Assembly (NCBI GenBank): GCA_019925095.2
Contig: CM034411.1
Coordinates: forward strand, 15,934,001-15,998,000
Source: Dendrolimus kikuchii
Taxonomy: Eukaryota; Arthropoda; Insecta; Lepidoptera; Lasiocampidae
DNA: 64,000 bases
Reading direction: 5' to 3'
The notes below the pieces were generated by a model. That model was not told the DNA's origin. It saw nothing but the letters and a program-made list of their open reading frames with translations, and did no database searches. Made by a program: the position numbers and the translations under genes. This document shows, one piece after another, positions 56,377-64,000 of the stretch (position 1 is the stretch's first letter; each line of letters begins with the position of its first letter).

Positions 56377-57232
56377 TTTTTTTTTTATTGGACTTGACTT
56401 TATGTTGTTGGTCCGAAGACCTTACAACTTTACCGGGGTTTTTGGGGCGAGTGCCTTCGCGAAGCGAAGGCGCTCGAGCCCGGGGGGGCAACTTGCTCGA
56501 GGGAGCTCCCTAAGGAGTTTTACCTCGGCTGGACTGTTGCCATGAGAGGGGGATGAATTTAATGATGCCCACCATAGGGCGACACAAAGCACTAATTGAG
56601 AACGGGCGACGGGTAATATAAAGCCCGAGGGGAAGGATTCCGGCGGGCCTGGATCGGTGGTTTGCGGCGGTCTACGCTATCTTACTGCCGTTTCGCAACG
56701 TGTTATGGCTGGGAGTGAAGAAACGGCGAAAGAAACTTCCCAGCAACACGCCTAGTCTATCCTGTGGCGGGGCTATGTCTCCTAGCGTCCCTCGCAGGGA
56801 CGTGGAGAGATCTTGATTGGCGGCGCCTGAGACGCCGCCGTCTGTGTCTGTCTGTCCGTGCCTGCCAGCCTGCCTTCCTAACCGCGGGCGGGCTGATCCG
56901 GGCCAGCCGTTTTGTGATAACGTCGACCCTGTCCGTGAGGACGTTACGCGGTCGTCGCATGAGAGCCTTTCGCCGAGGCTTATAATCGGACGCGGACACG
57001 ACGAGTGGATTTCGATGATGCGGCGCGAGATCGAAATACTTACGCGAGAGCGACGTAATGTAGTTTTTGATGGAGGGAAGCTCCAAATCGCGGTGGAGGT
57101 CGACGTTACGCATATAGAGGGGAGCACCGACGGCTCTGCGCATGAATTTGTTCTGCACGATTTGCAATTTATCTAAAAGGGCAGGCTTGGCATGGCCGAA
57201 TACCACACTCGCGTATGTCATGATCGGGCGGA
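56377..57232 (-). mobile_element. Jockey-like LINE, 5'-truncated, with 12-bp target duplication
   Basis: Flanked by TGGCTAGTACAA (56365-56376 and 57233-57244), with an A-tail (T-run at 56377-56388). The minus frame has IRPIMTYASVVFGHAKPALL, LQIVQNKFMRRAVGAP, NVDLHRDLELPSIKNYITSL and RRPRNVLTDRVDVITKRL, a jockey ORF2 C-terminus. A GC-rich 3'UTR of about 400 bp follows. It is GC-richer than its surroundings. Confidence 0.9.
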
Positions 57233-57789
57233 TGGCTAGTACAACGCGGTAGCGCGCACATATTAATAGTTGCTCTATCTCGCTCGGACATCATCCGTCC
57301 CGCTCACACATTGTGCTATATATTGCACTAGCTGTACGACTTGTTAATATTTGTATTTAAGGTTGCCGTTTCCAAAATAAATTAGTTCACTTCAGTTCAC
57401 ATCACCTCTCGACAGTGAACTTCTACCTCTCGCTGCTACACTAACATTTTAAAAACTGGCCGAAACGTAAAATAAGAAAATAATTAAAATCGCATTTACC
57501 ACTGTGGAAATGTAGTTCAATCAATTTTTGATGTAATGATATACAATTTTGAGCTATATGTCCATTTTTTCAGGATTTGGTATTCGATTTTCGGCTGAAT
57601 AGCACGCAATATTCGGCCTTATACCGAATAATAAGCGAATATTCGTGGCATCTCTAGTTATTATGTTTCTTACGGTTAGTGACACTACTAATAGACCACT
57701 TTACTATGCCATTCCTCCTATCTCATCTCTTCTATCCCTTTCCTGGAGGAACATCTCGCCTCTATTATCATATATCATGGCATTACCCC

Positions 57790-57873
57790 TGATGCTGTGA
57801 AACGTCTATAGACGACGTTAACCGCTTTCCATCAGATGGGCCGATTGCCTATTCAGCAGCTTAACAATAAAAA
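57790..57873 (+). mobile_element. SINE-A copy 19 (3' end)
   Basis: ACGTTAACCGCTTTCCATCA, GATGGGCCGATTGCC and CAGCTTAACAATAAAAAG. Diverged. Confidence 0.65.
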
Positions 57874-58840
57874 GGCAGTTTCCACTTAAGTATTTATTTT
57901 GAAATCACAGGCAGATAATTCAGTTTTATTAATAGACGTGAATGACAGCCCTAAAATCGATTCCGGAAGAGTTGACACGTTTAACATAGGTTTTATTTTC
58001 ATTATATGAGAGTGAGGAAATATCAAAGCGGGAAAAATATGGAAACGCCTCTATGAAAGATGGGATATGAGCTTTGATAGATAAACATCTGAATGTATTC
58101 GTTCAAGGAAAGATTTTATATATGCAAAGATATAATATTTACTCGAGACGTCTGATTACTTTGTCGAGATAGGCTTTTTATTGATTTACATAAGATGGGG
58201 GAACAGGGGCAGATTTCTTTTGAGTCTCACTCAAAAACGCTCGTCGGCATCTTTGTCACGTTCCTGATAACTCTTAATGATTGCGTACGCAATGGGCAAA
58301 TATTTAACATTCAGAAAATATGGACTTCATTTTTCTTATTAGAATTTTAGAACCAAAGCCTGAATTATTAAGTTTTTTTTAATATTGCTGGAGTAGGTAC
58401 AGAAGACACGCTGACGTCCCACCTGATACAAAATTATTGCTCTTGTATGTGCGGTCAACCAAAATCCTCCTTGATCAGTTCTCTAAGATTTTGTTTTGAA
58501 CGGCCCATAAAGAACGACTGGACATCCACGCACACACTCTCAAATTTCATATACACCAAAGAACGTTTGTGAAGTGCTTAAACTAAAGGAAACAATTACT
58601 CGTGTTCAGTTTCAATATGCACTTCGCCGATTGACGAGGCTATTTTTCTTTTGTATTCTGCTCTCACTTTGTTTACGGACTTCGATTTTATTGCTTCCTT
58701 ATAAAATCCAATACAGATAACAATAAAACCTCGCCCCTTAAAACTGATGTTTTACTCATGTGCGTGCTTACACGTTGTTATCGAAAGTTCTTGCTACGCC
58801 ATTTTAGTCATGACCGGTTTACCGCGTCTTTTGCGGATTG
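57874..58840. other. No gene seen; a weak SINE-A-like 3' scrap near 58385-58440
   Basis: ATTGCTGGAGTAGGTACAGA and GACGTCCCACCTGATAC are reminiscent of the SINE-A 3' end. The rest is unrecognised. Confidence 0.3.
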
Positions 58841-58844
58841 TACA

Positions 58845-58958
58845 TTGTACACTTGCAACACCAAAGGTGCTACTAACTTGCTACCTGCCGGCTTCGAAGG
58901 GGAGACTGGAACCTGACCACAGATGTTGGAACATAACTTAAGATTGTTATGGAGGTAT
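58845..58958 (-). mobile_element. SINE-A copy 20 (middle part)
   Basis: CTTGCAACACCAAAGGTGCT, GGGGAGACTGGAACCTGACC and GTTGGAACATAACTTAAG. Confidence 0.7.
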
Positions 58959-59302
58959 GATTTTCCTCCTCTGATTTTGGTCTCAAAACCTATACCTAGA
59001 TTTGATTTTGGGTGACTCCCAAGTACAAGAATTGTTTTAAAATGTCTATTTTTTACATAAACATAGTAAATAAATTGTTTTTCATTTTTATCAACATAAA
59101 CTGAAGTATTTTCGCCATTCTTTCAAGTTCCAAATTGGATTGTGAAAATGTATTCAAAAAACTCATTGGATAGAATACGTCTATGAAATCTTTTCAGGTA
59201 TTATGTTTTCCTGTTACTCTAAATACTCTTATTCTTTTATATTCGTATTCTGTGTAACACGAATATTGCTGAGTCATACATACAGCAAGCTTACACTCAG
59301 CG

Positions 59303-59556
59303 CGTTCCATTAGTAGCTCACAACGCCCAAAATGCTCCGTTAGCCGTTCCACAAGGCGACCGCGGGCGTTGTGGTCGTGGCGAAAACGTCACTAATGACA
59401 TCATCATTTTCGATCACACAACGCTCACAACGACCAATGTCAAGAGGTGGGTCGAATAACCGTTCCACTTGGGTTTACGATTATAACGCCGGCAGGCAAG
59501 TGGAGGGGAAAAAATCGCGGTCGTGAACGTGGTCGTTGTGAGTCTCCAATGGAACG
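59303..59556. mobile_element. MITE-like element with 23-bp inverted ends
   Basis: The left end CGTTCCATTAGTAGCTCACA(ACG) and the right end, whose complement is CGTTCCATTGGAGACTCACA(ACG), agree at 19-20 of 23 positions. Inside, ACAACG/CGTTGT words repeat in both orientations. No second copy in the window. Confidence 0.6.
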
Positions 59557-59908
59557 TAGTCACAATGGGACGTTGTTGAATGCTGTTTTACCGACATTGC
59601 CTTTTTAATAAAAAACAAATTCTACAGTTGAAACACGCAGTCGTCATGATAAATAGTCTAGACGTGAATACATATAACGTTCAGACACTTGGAAAGTGGG
59701 ACAAATTAACTCAAAATATGAAAATTTTATCCCTGCAACGAGTCCATATCTGGTATTATAAATCGTCCCTAATTACGCTTGGCAAATGAAAAATTGGGAG
59801 GGAAGAATTTAATTTTTAAATTTACCCCGGAATATTAAGAACGGGTTTGGTGATAAAACAGTTTACAAGCCCACCTTTATTTAGCATCTGTCTGGTACTT
59901 AATTACAG

Positions 59909-60000
59909 TGGATTTCGGTTATAACAACATCGCTGGGAACAGATAATCCCGTCGCTATACCCGGAAGTCGCTATATACCGACACACTAGCTTCGAGAGGT
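59909..60000 (+). mobile_element. Possible pogo-like remnant
   Basis: CAGTGGATTTCGGTTATAAC and GTCGCTATACCCGGAAGTCG resemble pogo-type ends but are diverged and single-ended. Confidence 0.3.
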
Positions 60001-60109
60001 TTTTACATTTACAGTACTGTATTATTAGCGTAGAAGGGTGAAAATTGAGTATTGTATGTATTTTTGTATGTTGTATAATAAAAAAATAGAAATTAAAAAT
60101 TTTGCATAA

Positions 60110-60280
60110 AAAATAAATAATAAAATTTAGGGGTGGACTACCCCTAACATTTAGGGGGATGAAAAATAGATGTTGGCCGATTCTCATAGATACCGGATAA
60201 GCACAAAAAATTTCATCAAAATCGGTCAAGCCGTTTCGGAGGAGTATGGCAACGAAAACTGTGACACGAGAATTTTATAT
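60110..60280 (-). mobile_element. Helitron-like debris
   Basis: AAATCGGTCAAGCCGTTTCG, GAGGAGTATGG and CTGTGACACGAGAATTTTAT are shared with 23935-23990. Confidence 0.45.
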
Positions 60281-60291
60281 ATTAGATAAAC

Positions 60292-60378
60292 ATACATACA
60301 TACATAACTTCACGCCAGTTCCCTTGCGGGGTAGGCACGAACAACAGAGCGCCATTTAGGCCCATTCTTACACACACA
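60292..60378 (-). mobile_element. RTE-like LINE family 1, copy j (87 bp)
   Basis: Flanked by ATTAGATAAAC (60281-60291 and 60379-60389). It contains only the (TACA)n tail and about the last 20 codons. It is the shortest insertion in the window whose borders are still exact. Confidence 0.9.
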
Positions 60379-60626
60379 ATTAGATAAACAGTTACTTATT
60401 ATGGAACTAATAATACTAAACGATATTAAAATAATAAATATTAATATTAAACATAATTTTTAATACTTTTCAAGCTTAGGAGACCTGTAAATAAACAACT
60501 ACAAACGCAAAAATGTCTTGAAGCTAATTTACCTGTACATTAGTAGACAGAACGTAAGAAAGAAAACAATATTTCTAGACAATACAGTCGCTCAATGCCC
60601 ATCCATAACCGTTTAATATCTACTTA

Positions 60627-61368
60627 CATACATACATATATAACTTCACGCCAGTTTCATTGCGGGGTAGGCACGAACAACAAATCGCCATTCAGGCTTA
60701 TTCTTACACACCTCACTTGCTTCTTTGACATTCATAGCTCTTGTCATGCACGCTCGTCTGTTCGTAAGGCTCCTGACATCACCTTCTGCTAGTATACGAT
60801 CAATTTGATCATAGAAGGTGTGTTGTGGCCTTCCACGACTTCTGCATCCATCCAGTTTTGTATTGCATATCTGTTTAGTCATTCTTTCATCATGCATTCT
60901 GTCCACATGCCCGAACCACCGGAGCATTCCTTTCCTTACCTTCACCCCGACACTCTCTTTCAGACCAACTCTCTTTCTTACTTCGGTATTATGAACGCGG
61001 TCCGCGAACGTCACTCCGTAGATTTTGCGCAGTGCTCGCATCTCGACCGCGTTTACTCTACTTTCATGCTCTCTCTTCCATACCCAACTCTCGCTTCCAT
61101 ACGTGAGCGTAGGTACCAGCACCGCGTTGTGTATGGCAAGCTGGGCCTTCTGGCTGTGGTTCTTACCGCCTAGAAGTTTACCTAACGCTCTATTCACACT
61201 ATTCCCCAAATTCACTCTTCTTTCTATACCAGCGGTGTACCTTCCATTCCTGCTAAAAGCACATCCAAGATATACAAACTCCAGCATAACATCATCGACC
61301 ATTATCCTTGCATTTCGTTCTGGTTTCTTCTCTTTCAAACATCATAACCTTTGTTTTCTTCGCATTCA
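60627..61368 (-). mobile_element. RTE-like LINE family 1, copy k
   Basis: Flanked by AATATCTACTTA (60615-60626 and 61369-61380). About 230 codons are open from RNARIMVDDVMLEFVYLGCA through WFGHVDRMHDERMTKQICNT to YPAMKLA. A 12-base deletion removes the QVNE/QVSE residues and a frameshift lies upstream. No RT motif (truncated after it). Confidence 0.92.
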
Positions 61369-61584
61369 AATATCTACTTAATAATGTTATAAACACTACA
61401 CATAAGTCTTGCGTGAACAGGTGTCTTATAAGTTAGTGTGTTCCACCATAGACTGCATTTCCACCTGATATCAGACGCAATGTCGATCAAAATCAAAGCC
61501 TGGATAAATGGGTAAACCGCTCACTTGAGCAATTCAACTATCGATTGACACAGTGTCTTACGGGGCACAGTGTTTTCATGTCAT

Positions 61585-62145
61585 GCCTAGAATAGGGGAT
61601 ATCGACCTCGATGTCAAGGCCCGTATCACAGCAGCTTGAGCCAAGTGCCGTGAGGTGACAAGTGTTATTTTTGACCCCAAAATGCCGGTTAAATTAAAAG
61701 GACAGGTCTATAAATCTATCATTAGACCTGTCCTTTTGTATGGCAGTGAAGCGTGGCCTGTACTTGAGCGACACAAGCAAGAACTGCGTGTCACGGAGAT
61801 GAATATGCTGCGATGGTTGTATGGAGTGACACAGGAAGACCGTGTCAGGAACTCCCGCATCCGCGGCAGTCTTCATATCCGTCACATAGCAAACAAAACG
61901 GCTAATTATGTGGGGAACAAATGTCTAGCCATGCCGCCTCTGCCAGGTCCCCGTCGAAGGGGAAGGCCCAAGAAATGGTGGCTTGACGTTGTGAGGGATG
62001 ACATGCGTACCAATCGTCTCAAAAGGGGGGACGCTGAAGACCGCGGAAGTGGAGTAGAAAAAGTAGGGAAGCAGATTCTGGGCTTCGGAGTGAATGCTCC
62101 GAACGCAACCGGGATTTAACGCTCGGATGATGATGATGATGACCT
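61585..62145 (+). mobile_element. RTE-like LINE family 4, C-terminal fragment with (GAT)n tail
   Basis: GDIDLDVKARITAA-stop-AKCREVTSVIF, then PVKLKGQVYKSIIRPVLLYG, SEAWPVLERHKQELRVTEMN, MLRWLYGVTQEDRVRNSRIR and RRRGRPKKWWLDVVRDDMRT. One in-frame stop and a deletion where the WFGHV-type helix should be. The tail is (GATGAT)n at 62127-62141. It contains an inverted pair ATTAAAAGGACAGGTCTA / TAGACCTGTCCTTTTGT near 61691-61740. Confidence 0.85.
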
Positions 62146-62334
62146 AGCCAGAATAGGAAAAATAAACAATAATGAATGTATTTATTATCCTAATGAAGTA
62201 GATGATGCATAACATACTCTTTTTTCGTACCAAAGGTGGTCCATCGACAAGCTTGAACTAGAGTGAAGTGAGAAGCATTAACGTAGATAATATTGTGGAG
62301 ACTCTACTAAAAGGGAAAAATGAATGGAGGTCAA

Positions 62335-62640
62335 TTGACAAATCTATATATAGGTATATAAAATAAAGTTGTTTTAGTTACACTATTTATAACTCAAGAA
62401 CGGCTGTACCGATTTGGCTGAAAATTGGTGGGGAGGTAGCTTAGAACCAGGAAACGGATATAGGATATTTATCCCGTTGGAACCTGTAGGTGGCGCTGAG
62501 ATCGGGTTGTAGAATTCTCCTAATCACCTGGAACGATTTTAATGGTTTTGTTTTTGTGTGTTTGAGTGGGTCCTGGATGGCTTAAATCCACAATTGGAAC
62601 CGGTAGGTGGCGCGGGGATCGGGTCCTAGATTTTTATTTT
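62335..62640. mobile_element. Helitron-like debris with duplicated GGTAGGTGGCGC motif
   Basis: CCTGTAGGTGGCGCTGAGAT and CCGGTAGGTGGCGCGGGGAT occur about 120 bp apart. The same motif is in the 1893-2071 element. The ends are unclear. Confidence 0.45.
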
Positions 62641-62889
62641 TTCGTATGTTAAAAAAATAAGAAAACAAAAAGAAGATGACAAGTAAAAGACAGAAGTTTA
62701 TCTGCGATAAGGCTAACGGCAGGGACGCAGATAAATAAGGAATGGTTTTAGTCGATTGAAGTCCGACTCGCAGTCCGTGAGGTTTCCCCCTGAGAAAAAA
62801 AAAGCGCAATGTCGATCAACCGCGGACCTATTCAACAAAAAAAAACCATTATTTTTAAAATAGTCTGTAATATTGCATTTATTGTTACA

Positions 62890-63622
62890 CTAGAGTTTAC
62901 TCCGCGGCTGCGCCGCGGGTCAACCTCTGGTGCGTATCTCTTGTTTAAAAAGCAAGTGTTACAGGTTACATTGTATTAAATTTGTATGTATTTGCCCCCG
63001 AACGACTCACTTCATTTTATATCGCAAACTATAACACCCCCATCTATATGTAAACTACATAAATGACAAAACTTGACAAAAATGACAAAATAGATAGCAT
63101 GGTCCAAGTGGACCAAGTGGACCCAGTGGATCCAGTGGATCCAGTGGACAAAGTGGACCCACTGGCCTAGTGCACCCAGTGCACCCAGTGCACCCAGTGC
63201 ATCCAGTGCACCCAGTGCACCCAGTGGACCCAGTGGACGAAGTGGACAAAATCACAAAACCTGTCCTAGTTGCCGGGATAAACTTTACATAAATCTATCT
63301 AAAAATGTATCCCACTATCCGGGATGAAAAGTATCCCTTGGGCACTCTCGGTATTCAAATTATATATGTACCGTGTTTCAGCCAAATCGGTCGAATAGTC
63401 TTTCCATAAAAGGATATCAAACAAAAAGACAAATATATTTTTATCCCGGAAACTATCCCATTATTCGGGATAAAAAATATCCTATGTTCATTCTCGGCAT
63501 CGAAAATATATATATACTGAGTTTCAGCCAAATCGGTCTAGTAGTTTTTCCGTGAAAACGGAACAGACAGACAAACAGACAGACAGAGAGAGTTACTTTC
63601 GCATTTATAATATTAATAGGGA
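62890..63622 (-). mobile_element. Complete 733-bp Helitron with internal 9-bp minisatellite
   Basis: On the minus strand it starts TCCCTATTAATATTATAAAT and ends with the hairpin CCGCGGC-GCA-GCCGCGG, AGTAAACT and CTAG, with host A and T at the borders. The middle holds a 9-bp minisatellite. Its 5' half is nearly the same as 9831-10139. Confidence 0.85.
63095..63250. repeat. 9-bp minisatellite, unit near CCCAGTGGA/CCCAGTGCA
   Basis: About 17 units in two variant blocks (..GTGGA flanking ..GTGCA), inside the Helitron. The 66-codon minus frame across it (repeated TGC) is a by-product of the repeat. Confidence 0.88.
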
Positions 63623-64000
63623 TTTTAGATTTCTGTGCTAATGTATAACTAAGTTAACCCTTAAGACAATTATCGATATACCAAAAAGCCGCAAGACTAA
63701 CACTATCACTATCTCATAATATACCAAGAAAATATACCCATTTCATACAAATCATACAACTCCTATATAAACAGAGTGAGACAACAACACAATTAACGAT
63801 CACGTGCACAAACGCGATCTGCACTCTCATCCAGACATATATGTGCTAATAGTGAGCTAAAGGGTTAAGGTGTGTTCCATTACCAAAACCCCTTTGTTTG
63901 CTTCATTAGTTCGGAAGCTTGGTTCGGCGATTGAATTGATATATGTGGATTTTAGGTTGTTAGAGAAATTGTCGACACGAATGCGTTTTCAAGAAGACCT

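Larger units (their letters stand above)
55765..57656. mobile_element. hAT-like non-autonomous element carrying a SINE and a LINE
   Basis: The ends TAGAGATGCCACGAATA (55765-55781) and TATTCGTGGCATCTCTA (57640-57656) are perfect 17-bp inverted repeats. The flanking octamers ATAATTAT and GTTATTAT agree at 6 of 8 positions, consistent with a decayed hAT duplication. SINE-A copy 18 and a jockey fragment are inserted; about 700 bp is its own sequence. No transposase frame was seen. Confidence 0.65.

Noticed and set aside
57245..57430. LTR-like R-U5 segment (AATAAATTAGTTCACTTCAG)
   Set aside because: It lies inside the hAT-like inverted ends and no matching LTR start was found.
63055..63255. Cys/Gly/Thr- and Pro/Leu-rich 66-codon frame
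   Set aside because: Produced by the 9-bp minisatellite; not a gene.

Overview
This window looks like nuclear DNA of a lepidopteran (moth or butterfly). It is AT-rich and intron-rich. Repeats typical of that order dominate it: Lep1-type Helitrons, RTE-, CR1- and jockey-like non-LTR retrotransposon fragments, and tRNA-headed SINEs. The species cannot be told from the sequence alone.

Two host genes can be supported. (1) On the minus strand, six consecutive coding exons (16307 down to 2300) encode the first 326 residues of the histone H3K4 demethylase KDM5 (little imaginal discs). They give a complete JmjN segment and a complete ARID domain, followed by a basic/acidic linker. All five internal junctions have GT/AG borders and compatible phases. 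The gene runs off the left edge before the first PHD finger. (2) On the plus strand, divergent from KDM5, position 18007 starts a short signal-peptide exon of a secreted or ER protein that I cannot name. I found no second exon in the remaining 46 kb, so either its first intron is very long or the call is wrong.

Layout. 1-2299: KDM5 intron 6 with CR1-, jockey-, Helitron- and SINE-derived pieces. 2300-16307: KDM5 exons and introns, with transposons as close as 22 bp to a splice site. 16308-18006: the intergenic, probably divergent promoter region. 18092-64000: repeat-rich DNA with no further gene that I can support.

The repeats carry most of the information. An RTE-like LINE has eleven copies. 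Nine of them have visible target-site duplications of 8-13 bp, and its ORF stops directly at a (TATG)n tail. An unnamed ~320-bp SINE-like family with an A-rich tail has about 20 copies. Its last ~60-90 bp also end at least two unrelated longer elements, which suggests a shared retrotransposition machinery. Non-autonomous Helitrons are nested inside one another, and two related copies carry 9-bp minisatellites of different sequence at the same relative place. A triple ~0.5-kb tandem array (31222-32741) is built from two alternating inverted-repeat modules. Several MITE families, a pogo-like element, a hAT-like composite and a possible solo LTR complete the picture. I saw no CRISPR array, rRNA, intact tRNA gene, or autonomous intact transposon.
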